Assembly (NCBI RefSeq): GCF_001613385.1
Contig: NZ_BDCG01000002.1
Span: 434,001 to 498,000, forward strand
DNA from: Nocardia flavorosea NBRC 108225
GTDB taxonomy: Bacteria > Actinomycetota > Actinomycetes > Mycobacteriales > Mycobacteriaceae
Direction: 5' to 3'
Length of the DNA: 64,000 nucleotides
Below are positions 47,548 through 55,265 of this stretch, one piece after another. Positions within the stretch are counted from its first letter, which is position 1. Each line of letters opens with the position of its first letter. The notes under the pieces are model-generated. The model saw only the letters and a program-made list of their open reading frames with translations. It was not told the DNA's origin and ran no database searches. Both the position numbers and the translations under genes were made by a program.

Positions 47548-49175
47548 TGGAACACGTTCCCCTAGCCGAAATCACCCCCGGGTTCACCGCGGCTCCCGAG
47601 GCCTGCACCGGATACTCCGTCAGCGACCTCGTCCGCACGTGGGCTACCACCCGCGCGGACGAACCCGCGTATATCAGCCCGGACGGCGCCACCACCTGGG
47701 CCGAATACGATCGCCTCGCCGACCGCGTCTGCGCCGCGCTGCACACCCTCGGCGATATTCCGGCGGTTACGGTGTACTTGCCCGATACCGCGCAGTTCCA
47801 TGCCGCGCTCGTCGGCGCGTACCGGGCCGGGGTCCTCGCCGTCGCCGTCGGGGCCCGTTCGGGGCCGGCGGAATTGGCTCACCTGATGTCGGCGTCGGGT
47901 TCCACCGTGCTGGTGACCGCGGGCGAGAACCGCGGTGTGCCGGTTGGACAACTGGTGCAGGAGTTGCGGCTACGCGATATGACACCGGCGCATACAGTGC
48001 TGGTCGAGGGAGCGCGGGTCACCCTGGACGGCGCTGCGGCGCCGAGCGACCGGGTTCCGGATGTCCCCGGGTTCTCGGTGGACGATATCTGTCTGCTCAA
48101 CAGCACCTCCGGCACCACCGGCCGACCGAAACTGGTCATGCAGACCCAGCGCCGGTGGAGCACCTTCGCCGCGATCGCCTGCCGTAACGCCGCTATGCGG
48201 CCCGAAGAGGTCGTCGCCGCATTCGTTCCCGCGCCGTTCGGTTTCGGGCTGTGGACCTCGCATTTCCTGCCCGCCCTGCTCGGCCGGCCGGCGTTGGTGA
48301 TGAGCCGGTTCGATCCGGTGGTCGCGATCGATCTGATGGCCGGACATCGTGCCACGATCCTCGCCTGTGTGAGCACCCAGTTCCGGATGATGTTGCAGAC
48401 ACCGGACCGGGAACTGTCGCGCGCCGGCGCGCTCCGTGCCATGTTCACCGGTGGCGAGGCCGTTCCCTACGCCGAGGCCAAACGTTTCGAGGAAGCCACC
48501 GGGGCGCTGGTCCTGCAGTTCTACGGCTCCAACGAGACCGGGGCGGCCAGTGGCACCACCGTCCACGACGACGAGGAGACCCGGCTCGGCACCGGCGGGC
48601 GCCTGATTCCGGAGATGAACGTCCGCATCCTCGACGACGGGACGAACGAGGCCGTTCCGGGTATCCGGCGCGGACAGCCCGCGGTACGGGGACCGCTGAT
48701 GTCCCCCGGCTACTGGAACGACGAGGCCGCGAACGCAGAATTGTTCACCGACGACGGCTGGATCCGGCTGGGCGATATCGTCGAAGTCGACGAGGGCGAC
48801 CGGCTGCGCGTCGTGGGCCGGTTGGCGGATCTGATCATCCGCGGCGGGAAGAACATCTCGGCCCTCGAAGTGGAGGACTACATACGCGAGCATCCCGCCG
48901 TGGAAATGGTCGCGGCGGTGGGTGTCCCCGATCCGCTGTTCGGTGAGCGGCTCTGCGCCGCCGTCACTCTGTCCCCGGCCGCCGGGGAGTTGACCCTCGC
49001 GGAATTGAATTCCTGGTTACGCGAACAAGGGATCACCCGGGAGTACCTGCCGGAACGGTTGCGGGTGCTCGAACGGATGCCCCTGGCGCCGGGCGGCAAG
49101 ATCGCCAAGGCGAAGGTCAAGCAGATCGTCGAGAGGGGTACGGACGATGCCGCCGGACAACACGACCACGGGTGA
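47547..49175 (+). CDS. AMP-dependent acyl/aryl-CoA ligase
   Basis: 542 residues of the ANL superfamily. P-loop LLNSTSGTTGRPKLVMQTQ, adenine-binding LQFYGSNETGA, ribose-binding WIRLGDIVEVDEGDRLRVVGR, hinge region LADLIIRGGKNISALEVED, and the catalytic Lys near the end in PLAPGGKIAKAKV. Activates a carboxylic acid to its CoA thioester through an adenylate. As the sixth gene of the operon it probably traps the acid imported by the ABC system. ATG 47547 shares TGATG with the livF-like stop. Confidence 0.92.
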   Translation: MEHVPLAEITPGFTAAPEACTGYSVSDLVRTWATTRADEPAYISPDGATTWAEYDRLADRVCAALHTLGDIPAVTVYLPDTAQFHAALVGAYRAGVLAVAVGARSGPAELAHLMSASGSTVLVTAGENRGVPVGQLVQELRLRDMTPAHTVLVEGARVTLDGAAAPSDRVPDVPGFSVDDICLLNSTSGTTGRPKLVMQTQRRWSTFAAIACRNAAMRPEEVVAAFVPAPFGFGLWTSHFLPALLGRPALVMSRFDPVVAIDLMAGHRATILACVSTQFRMMLQTPDRELSRAGALRAMFTGGEAVPYAEAKRFEEATGALVLQFYGSNETGAASGTTVHDDEETRLGTGGRLIPEMNVRILDDGTNEAVPGIRRGQPAVRGPLMSPGYWNDEAANAELFTDDGWIRLGDIVEVDEGDRLRVVGRLADLIIRGGKNISALEVEDYIREHPAVEMVAAVGVPDPLFGERLCAAVTLSPAAGELTLAELNSWLREQGITREYLPERLRVLERMPLAPGGKIAKAKVKQIVERGTDDAAGQHDHG

Positions 49176-49998
49176 ACTCGACGGTCGCACCGCAATCGTC
49201 ACCGGTGCCGCACGTGGCCAGGGTCGGGCTGTCGCGCGGTCGCTGGCCCGACGGGGCGCCACCGTCCGGCTCGCAGACCTGTGCGCGCCCAGCGATACCG
49301 CCCCCTATCCCCTGGCCACCGCAGACGATCTCGCAGAAACTGCCCGCCTGATCGAGGCAGACGGCGGACTCTGCGAGACCTCCGTACTCGACGTCCGGGA
49401 CGCCGCGGCCGTCACGGCATTCGCCGATTCCGCGGCCGCGCCGTCCGGCCGGATCGATATTCTCGTCACCTGCGCGGGCATCGTCGGCTTCGCGCCTGTC
49501 ACCGGACTCTCCGACGCCATGTGGTCGGATATGCTCGCCACCAACCTGACCGGGACATTCCACTGTCTCCGCGCGGTCCTGCCCCATATGACCGGCGGCT
49601 GGGGCCGGATCGTCGCGATCTCCTCGATGAGCGGGCGGCAGGGCACCCCGAACCTCGCGCACTACTCCGCGTCGAAATGGGGGGTCATCGGCCTCGTCAA
49701 ATCCGTCGCCCTCGAATACGCGGAAACAGGTGTGACCGCGAATATCGTCTGTCCCACCAATGTCGATACGCCGATGCTGCACAACCCAGCCCTGTATTCG
49801 CTGTTCGCCCCCGACCTCGACACCCCCGCCCGGGAAGAGGTCGAGCCCCGTTACGCGCGGATGAGCCCCATGCGGATCCCGTGGTGTCCCCCGGAGGCGA
49901 TCGCCGATGCAGTCGATCATCTCGTCGGTGAATCCGGTCGCTACATCACCGGATCGGTGCTCGACGTGGGACTCGGCGGGACCGCCCGGATGCCCTGA
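49147..49998 (+). CDS. SDR oxidoreductase, mycofactocin-coupled type
   Basis: 283 residues. Cofactor motif GAARGQGR, then a long insertion after the second strand (LADLCAPSDTAPYPLATADDLAETARLIEADGG) characteristic of the mycofactocin-coupled subgroup, catalytic SSMSGRQGTPNLAHYSASK (Ser, Tyr, Lys). It overlaps the ligase gene by 29 nt and closes the operon. Likely oxidises a hydroxyl on the activated acid; electrons would leave through mycofactocin. Confidence 0.9.
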   Translation: MPPDNTTTGELDGRTAIVTGAARGQGRAVARSLARRGATVRLADLCAPSDTAPYPLATADDLAETARLIEADGGLCETSVLDVRDAAAVTAFADSAAAPSGRIDILVTCAGIVGFAPVTGLSDAMWSDMLATNLTGTFHCLRAVLPHMTGGWGRIVAISSMSGRQGTPNLAHYSASKWGVIGLVKSVALEYAETGVTANIVCPTNVDTPMLHNPALYSLFAPDLDTPAREEVEPRYARMSPMRIPWCPPEAIADAVDHLVGESGRYITGSVLDVGLGGTARMP

Positions 49999-50008
49999 GA
50001 GTCTCCGA

Positions 50009-51061
50009 TCAGATACTCGATCGGTCCAGGTCGGACAGGTCGAGCACGAAACGGTAGCGGACGTCGTTGCGTTCGAGCCGGTCGAGGGCTTCGTTCACGC
50101 GCGCCGACGGCAGGACTTCGATATCGGCGGTGATGTCGTGCCGGGCACAGAAGTCCAGGAGGGCAGAGGTGGCGGGGCGGCCACCACTGCCGGCCGAGCC
50201 GAGTTTCTTGCGGCCGATGAGCAGATCGGTGGTCTGCACGGTAACCGGGCCCAGGTAGCCGACCTGGCTGAGCGTGCCGTCGAGGGCCACCAGCCCTAGA
50301 TAGGGGCCGAGATCGTGCGGGACGGAAATCGTATCGATCACGATATCGAAACTGTCGCCGGCCGCGTTCATGTCGGAATCGTCGGTGGAGACCAGGAACT
50401 CGTGTGCGCCGAGCCTGCGGGCGTCGGTGGCTTTGCCCCGGGATCTGCTGACCACCGCGGTCTCGGCACCCAGCGCGACGGCCAGTTTGACCGCCAGATG
50501 ACCCAGGCCGCCCAGTCCGACCACCGCGACGCGGGTACCCGGCCCGGCCCCGAGCGCCCGCAGCGGCTCCCAGACCGTGATGCCGGCACACAGCAAAGGT
50601 GCCGCACCGGCGGGATCGAGCCCGTCGGGCAGGTGGTAGGCGAATCGGTCGCGGACCAGGTATTCGCGGGAGTAGGCCCCCAGGGTGGCCGACCCGTCGC
50701 GCCGGTCGGTGCCGCCGTAGGTGAGCGTGGGAAACTCGCGGCAGAAATTCTCCTGACCGGCCCGGCACATGGCGCAGTCACCGCAGGAGTCGACGATATT
50801 GCCGACCGCGACCGGATCACCGATCTCGAATCCGGCCACTTCACTGCCGACTTCTGTTACCACACCCGTGAATTCGTGTCCCGGTACGAGCATCGGGCCG
50901 GGCTCGCCGCGGTAACCGCGGACGGCATGGAGGTCGGTGTGGCAGACACCGCAGTAGTCCACGCGCACCGCGATATCGTCCGGGCGCAGTGTGCGACGCC
51001 GGACGGGTGCCCGCTGTAGCGTCGCGGCATCCGCCGCGTGCCAGCCGACCGTTGTTCTCAT
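50009..51061 (-). CDS. Zinc-dependent alcohol dehydrogenase (NADP-type, AdhC/YahK-like)
   Basis: 350 residues. Catalytic zinc: CGVCHTDLHAV and PGHEFTGVV; structural zinc: SCGDCAMCRAGQENFC. Cofactor loop VVGLGGLGHLAVKLA, followed by SRSRGK, typical of NADP(H) preference. Similar to mycobacterial AdhC. ATG 51061 is 6 nt after AAGGAG. Divergent from a TetR gene with two shared operators; probably an aldehyde reductase induced by toxic aldehydes. Confidence 0.92.
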   Translation of the reverse strand: MRTTVGWHAADAATLQRAPVRRRTLRPDDIAVRVDYCGVCHTDLHAVRGYRGEPGPMLVPGHEFTGVVTEVGSEVAGFEIGDPVAVGNIVDSCGDCAMCRAGQENFCREFPTLTYGGTDRRDGSATLGAYSREYLVRDRFAYHLPDGLDPAGAAPLLCAGITVWEPLRALGAGPGTRVAVVGLGGLGHLAVKLAVALGAETAVVSRSRGKATDARRLGAHEFLVSTDDSDMNAAGDSFDIVIDTISVPHDLGPYLGLVALDGTLSQVGYLGPVTVQTTDLLIGRKKLGSAGSGGRPATSALLDFCARHDITADIEVLPSARVNEALDRLERNDVRYRFVLDLSDLDRSSI

Positions 51062-51075
51062 ATCCATCTCCTTAA

Positions 51076-51145
51076 ACAGACTATTCTGTCTATTGAGCGT
51101 AGCCCGGGATCTGCAATCGGTAAACAGACTGTTCTGTTGTAAATT
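51076..51145. promoter_or_regulatory. Two ACAGA-N4-TCTGT operators and leaderless TetR promoter
   Basis: Operators at 51076-51089 (spacer CTAT) and 51124-51137 (spacer CTGT), 48 bp apart. On the plus strand, -10 TAAATT (51140-51145) is 6 nt from ATG 51152, so the TetR mRNA is probably leaderless and operator 2 sits just upstream of its -10. Operator 1 lies 14 bp before the dehydrogenase ATG. Confidence 0.8.
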
Positions 51146-51151
51146 GTGTCC

Positions 51152-51739
51152 ATGACCGACCGGCCCCTGACCGCCCGCGGCGCCGCCACCCGCGACCGCA
51201 TTCTCGAGGCGGCGACCCGTGAGTTCGCCGCGCACGGCATCGCCGGGGCGCGGATCGAACGGATCGTCGCGGACGCGCGCACGAACAAGGCGCAGCTCTA
51301 TGGCTATTTCGGCAGTAAGGACGGCCTCTTCGACGCCATCTTCACCGGTTCACTGGAACGCATCGTGAACGTCGTACCCATCGACGCGACCGATCTCGCG
51401 GACTGGGCGGTGCGGTTGTACGACGAATACCTCCGCCGTCCCGACCTGATCCGGCTCGCCACCTGGGCTCGCCTGGAGCGCCGGCCGGCCGGCCACCTGG
51501 TCGACGACGCCGACCGGCTCGACGATCACAAACTGCGCGTCATCGCCGACGCGCAGACCGCAGGGCTCGTCCGCCCCGGCGACCCTTTCGACGTGATGGC
51601 CCTGGTGATCTCTATGTCCATGGCCTGGTCCCCGGTCAGCAACGTCTACGCCGCCACCGCGGAAGAACCGCGGGAGACGCACGACCGGCGTCGCGCACTG
51701 CTCCGCGAAACCGTCCGGCGTGCCGTGATGACGACCTGA
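51152..51739 (+). CDS. TetR-family repressor of the alcohol dehydrogenase
   Basis: 195 residues. HTH RILEAATREFAAHGIAGARIERIVADARTNKAQLYGYFGSKDGLFDAIF; C-terminal helical domain ends with RRALLRETVRRAVMTT. ATG 51152 chosen for the leaderless promoter; GTG 51146 is the alternative. Flanked by its two probable operators, hence autoregulation plus control of the divergent dehydrogenase. Confidence 0.92.
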   Translation: MTDRPLTARGAATRDRILEAATREFAAHGIAGARIERIVADARTNKAQLYGYFGSKDGLFDAIFTGSLERIVNVVPIDATDLADWAVRLYDEYLRRPDLIRLATWARLERRPAGHLVDDADRLDDHKLRVIADAQTAGLVRPGDPFDVMALVISMSMAWSPVSNVYAATAEEPRETHDRRRALLRETVRRAVMTT

Positions 51740-51850
51740 GCCCACCGCCGCACTACACGTTCGCCCGGTCCGTCTCCGCCCTCGCCGAGAACCGCGCGCG
51801 ACGCGGGGCGGCGGTTACGGTGACGGAACCGGTGTGGACAGGAGTCGCTC

Positions 51851-53398
51851 ATGGTGCGGTTGGATCATCTCGTCAACGTGCTCGGCGGGTACGGCGTGCG
51901 GTTGCGCTACTGCCCGGTATCGCGGGCGACCATGATCCGCAGCGTCGCGATGCACGATGCCGCCGGGACGGAAACGACGCCCGGCGATATCTTCCTCGCC
52001 GTGGGCACCGGGTCGGTGAGCGAAGCGGTCCTCGGGGCGCGGGCAGCGAAAGCGGTCGCGGTACTCGTCCGTGGCGGCGCCGACGCCGAACGGGAGGCGG
52101 CCGCCATCGGGCCCGGCGGTGGAGTCGCGGTGCTGGTAGTGGATCCCGCGGTGGCGTGGAGCCAGCTCGCCGGCGTGGTGTACGGGCTGGTGCTCGAAGG
52201 TCGCGAAACAGCGTCCGGACGGGGACCGACGGATCTTTTCGCCCTGGCGGACAGCCTCGCGGATGCAGTCGACGCGACGGTGACCATCGAAGATCCACTG
52301 TCGCGCGTGATCGCCCACTCCACCCTGCACGGTACGGCCGACCCGGCACTGGCGGAGACAGTCCTGCATCGGCAACAGCCGGCCGCGCTGCGCGAACTCG
52401 CCGAATCGCGCGGTGTACCCGCTCATCTGCTGCGATCCGACGAGCCGCTGTTCGTCGAACCGGATGCCGGACTCGGACTCGACGGGCGGATGGTGGTCGC
52501 GGTGCGCGTAGGGCGCGAACTTCTGGGCTCGGTATGGGTGGCCTGCGCGCAGCCGTTGCCCCGCGCCCGGCGGGCCGCGCTCACCGACGGTGCCCGCACG
52601 GTGGCCCTGCATCTGCTGCGGTCGCGGGCCAGCGCGGATCTGGAGCGTCAGGTGGAATCGGATCTGGTGATCCGGCTGCTGGAGGGCAGCCCCGACGCGG
52701 CGACCGTGACCGGCCGGCTCGGGCTGGCACCGGCGCCGCTGCGGGTGGTCGCGGTGCGCGCTCGAATCGCGGCAGAACGCCATGCCGGTTTGCTGCTCGC
52801 CTTCGAACAGGCCACCTTCGGTTTCGGCTGGTCTCGTCCGGGACGCAGCACACTGTCGGACAACACCGTCTATACGATCCTGCCCGGCGAGCACGTCCGC
52901 ACCGCCCGCGACTGGGTCACCGCCCTGCGGGCCGCGTTGCCCGCCCGAGTCACGCTGTCGGCCGGAATCGGCGGGCCCGCCACAGCCACCGCTCTGCCGG
53001 ACTCACGGCAGGAAGCCGACGAATGCCTGACATTGCACGAACAGGGGGCGACCGATAGCGACTCCCCCGCCTATGACGAATCCTGGGGCGAGATCCTGCT
53101 GCAACGGCTGCGCACTGCCGCGCAGACCGGCCGGATACCCGCCCGCGGCCCCGTCGCCGAGCTGCGCCGATACGACAGCGCGCATGCCACCGCCTTCGTC
53201 GCGACGCTGCGCGCATGGCTCGATGCCCAGGGCGATCTCGCCGAAGCCGCCACCCAGCTCGGCGTCCACCCGAACACCGTTCGCAACCGGCTGCGCAAGA
53301 TGCGAGAAGTCGCCGTCCTGGATCTGGAGGATGCGCGCACGCGCCTCGCGATGACGATCGACCTCGCCGCGTTCGGCGACGACCGCCCATCGCTGTAG
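51851..53398 (+). CDS. PucR-family transcriptional regulator
   Basis: 515 residues. N-terminal PucR-like ligand region (VRLRYCPVSRATMIRSVAMHD), a central GAF-like segment (DLFALADSLADAVDATVTIEDPLSRVIAHS) and the C-terminal HTH_30 domain (LRAWLDAQGDLAEAATQLGVHPNTVRNRLRKMREV). PucR proteins usually activate nearby purine, aldehyde or amino-acid catabolic genes; no obvious target is adjacent, so control of the dehydrogenase or a distant locus is possible. ATG 51851 is preceded by GGAGTCGCTC. Confidence 0.88.
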   Translation: MVRLDHLVNVLGGYGVRLRYCPVSRATMIRSVAMHDAAGTETTPGDIFLAVGTGSVSEAVLGARAAKAVAVLVRGGADAEREAAAIGPGGGVAVLVVDPAVAWSQLAGVVYGLVLEGRETASGRGPTDLFALADSLADAVDATVTIEDPLSRVIAHSTLHGTADPALAETVLHRQQPAALRELAESRGVPAHLLRSDEPLFVEPDAGLGLDGRMVVAVRVGRELLGSVWVACAQPLPRARRAALTDGARTVALHLLRSRASADLERQVESDLVIRLLEGSPDAATVTGRLGLAPAPLRVVAVRARIAAERHAGLLLAFEQATFGFGWSRPGRSTLSDNTVYTILPGEHVRTARDWVTALRAALPARVTLSAGIGGPATATALPDSRQEADECLTLHEQGATDSDSPAYDESWGEILLQRLRTAAQTGRIPARGPVAELRRYDSAHATAFVATLRAWLDAQGDLAEAATQLGVHPNTVRNRLRKMREVAVLDLEDARTRLAMTIDLAAFGDDRPSL

Positions 53399-53445
53399 AG
53401 ATCGAACAACTGACAGGACCAAAACTGTGCCGGCCGGACATGCAC

Positions 53446-53638
53446 CCCGGCGGCCGCCGGGTCATCATGGCTGTAAAGCGCATCGTTCGACGTGGAGGTG
53501 AGCATGGCGCGCGTAACGAGTCGGCTCGACCGCGAACGAGCAGCACGGTGCCGGGTGGTGAATCCGGCACCCGGCTGAGCCCTTCGGCCATTCCCCCAAA
53601 TCCGTGGAGCCGGTGTCCCGAGAACCCGGCTCCACGGA
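53446..53638. terminator. Three inverted repeats in the 328-bp gap after the PucR gene
   Basis: A 16-bp perfect palindrome CCCGGCGGCCGCCGGG (53446-53461); GCCGGGT/ACCCGGC (53550-53556, 53569-53575); and a 13-bp perfect stem TCCGTGGAGCCGG/CCGGCTCCACGGA (53601-53613, 53626-53638) with a 12-nt loop. The last is a good terminator candidate. No gene is seen in 53399-53726. Confidence 0.55.
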
Positions 53639-53726
53639 GTTCTGCCGTCGGGGCGGCCCTCTTCTCCCTCCCTCCACCGCCCCGACGGCCGAACCCACCT
53701 TTCCCTGACGACCCTGTAGGACGGAC

Positions 53727-54206
53727 ATGACCAGCAGCTCGCCTATCTGGCTGACAACGCACGCCCGCGAACAACTCGAGGACGAGCTCGCCGAACTGCT
53801 CGCCATCGAAAACGCCGGCCATACCGAGGCCGCCGATACACAAGATCAGTTCGCCGCCCGGCACCAGCGCCAGAACCGCATCGCCCATATCCGGAACCTG
53901 CTGAGCAACGCCGTCTTCGGCGAAGACCCACCGGACGACGGAATCGCCGAACCCGGCATGGTGCTCACGATCCGCTACGACGGCACCGACGACACCGAAA
54001 CCTTCCTGCTCGGCAGCCGCGATGCCGAACACAGCGAACTCGAGGTCTACTCCCCCGATTCCCCCCTCGGCGCCGCACTCACCGGCGCCCGCCGCGGTGA
54101 CCAGCGCAGCTACAAGGTGCCCAACGGCACCGAAATCGCAGTCACCTTGCTCGACGCCGTCCCCTACAGCCACACCGTCACAGCCGCACCTCGCCCCGCC
54201 CGATGA
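53727..54206 (+). CDS. GreA/GreB-family protein
   Basis: 159 residues. A shortened N-terminal coiled coil (REQLEDELAELLAIENAG; AARHQRQNRIAHIRNLLSNA) precedes an FKBP-like C-terminal domain with DTETFLLGSRDAEHSELEVYSPDSPLGAALTGARRGDQ and the end TEIAVTLLDAVPY. The SPLGxALxGxRxGD motif is diagnostic of Gre factors. The coiled-coil tip, which carries the acidic residues for RNA cleavage in GreA, reads HTEAADTQDQFAAR, retaining Glu and Asp. Likely a secondary-channel RNA polymerase binding paralogue rather than housekeeping GreA. Coupled to the next gene (ATGA). Confidence 0.85.
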   Translation: MTSSSPIWLTTHAREQLEDELAELLAIENAGHTEAADTQDQFAARHQRQNRIAHIRNLLSNAVFGEDPPDDGIAEPGMVLTIRYDGTDDTETFLLGSRDAEHSELEVYSPDSPLGAALTGARRGDQRSYKVPNGTEIAVTLLDAVPYSHTVTAAPRPAR

Positions 54207-54718
54207 TCGATCTGACGACCCCGAGCATGCGCACCCGCACCACCGAAATCACCCTCTTACACATCGACTCCCCAGCGATCGTCCGGGACGACCGGACGAT
54301 CGCTCTTCCCATCCATTCCTGGCTCTCGGCACAGTTCTGGGAGCTGTTCGGCCTCCCCGATATCGATTGGGCACTCTCCGCACTGTCCTTCGGCACCGAA
54401 ACCGCCCCCCGCACCTACGCCGCCCGCTACTACGACTACCCCACCACTTGGACCGCGGAGCCGCTCGCGGTGAACATTCCCGCGACCGTCGGCCCAGGGC
54501 CCGGAGTACTGGAAGTCTCGGGCCCGATGACCTGGGAACGCCGCCGCCTGGTCGAACGCACCACCCTGGTGATCGCACTCGCCGAACCCTTCGAACACCG
54601 GCTGCACACCGACCTCCCAGAACAGCTGTGGGAGGGAGACCGCTGGCACACCACGGTTCTGATACCCGACGTCCGGCCGGGCGCGCACTCACCACTGCGA
54701 TACAGCGAATCCTGGTAG
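54203..54718 (+). CDS. Hypothetical protein coupled to the GreA-like gene
   Basis: 171 residues, no recognised family. Features: TTEITLLHIDSPAIVRDDRTIALPIHSWLSAQFWELFGLPDIDWAL at the start, YAARYYDYPTTWTAEPLAVN in the middle and ERRRLVERTTLVIALAEPFEHRLHTDLPEQLW later; predicted mixed alpha/beta, no signal or membrane segment. Translationally coupled to the GreA-like gene by ATGA, so the two products probably work together. Confidence 0.7.
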   Translation: MIDLTTPSMRTRTTEITLLHIDSPAIVRDDRTIALPIHSWLSAQFWELFGLPDIDWALSALSFGTETAPRTYAARYYDYPTTWTAEPLAVNIPATVGPGPGVLEVSGPMTWERRRLVERTTLVIALAEPFEHRLHTDLPEQLWEGDRWHTTVLIPDVRPGAHSPLRYSESW

Positions 54719-54756
54719 CGCCGCCTCGCCCGGAGAACCATGGGCCACCGTCGCTC

Positions 54757-54783
54757 ATCTTGCCCGCTATGTCGCGGCAAGAT
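54757..54783 (+). terminator. Hairpin after the GreA-like operon
   Basis: ATCTTGCC (54757-54764) pairs with GGCAAGAT (54776-54783), 39 bp after the stop of the second gene. No T run. Confidence 0.5.
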
Positions 54784-54839
54784 CGGCCGAGCGAGCCTTC
54801 ACCCCACCCTGATCGAGTTCAAACGTAGCGCGAAACACA

Positions 54840-54990
54840 ATCATCACCCCTGCGGTCCCACCCGCGCCGCGCGTGGACTACAAGAATTGCGACGGGGTCC
54901 GCGCTGCCGCCGCCCCCCATCCATGCCGGCCAGCCAGGCTATGCACCGCACCTCGACCGTGACGGAGACGGCGTCGGCTGCGAAACCTAG
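54840..54990 (+). pseudogene. Excalibur calcium-binding domain gene, frameshifted
   Basis: TPAVPPAPRVDYKNCDGVRA, then after one base is removed at the C6 tract 54913-54918, HAGQPGYAPHLDRDGDGVGC and a stop at 54988-54990. YxNCxxVRAAGAxPI...GYxxxLDRDGDGxACE is the Excalibur motif of secreted nucleases and small surface proteins. No signal-peptide region or start codon is recognisable upstream, so this is a remnant or a miscalled base in a short gene. Confidence 0.65.
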
Positions 54991-55004
54991 CGTTGATCCC
55001 CAGA

Positions 55005-55039
55005 AACCGACCCAACCATCCACTTCGGTTGGGCCGGTT
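55005..55039. terminator. 13-bp hairpin before the P450 gene
   Basis: AACCGACCCAACC (55005-55017) pairs with GGTTGGGCCGGTT (55027-55039) with one mismatch and a 9-nt loop. The remaining gap to the P450 (55040-55265) holds no gene. Confidence 0.55.
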
Positions 55040-55265
55040 CCCGTGGGTGCACGAAATCATCGCCTCCCTTAACCGGCGCAGCCAGCCCACACTGCTGTTG
55101 TTCTTCATCCGATGCCGACATCTACAACCGGCTGCTCGGCGAGTCCCGACTGGCGTCACACAGCACGATCCGCCGGCATTGTGCCCCGGCACCCTGCACT
55201 CACCGAAGTCACCACCGACCTCGGATTGGACCGGCCGGTGATTTCCCATCGGAAAAGGCGCACAC

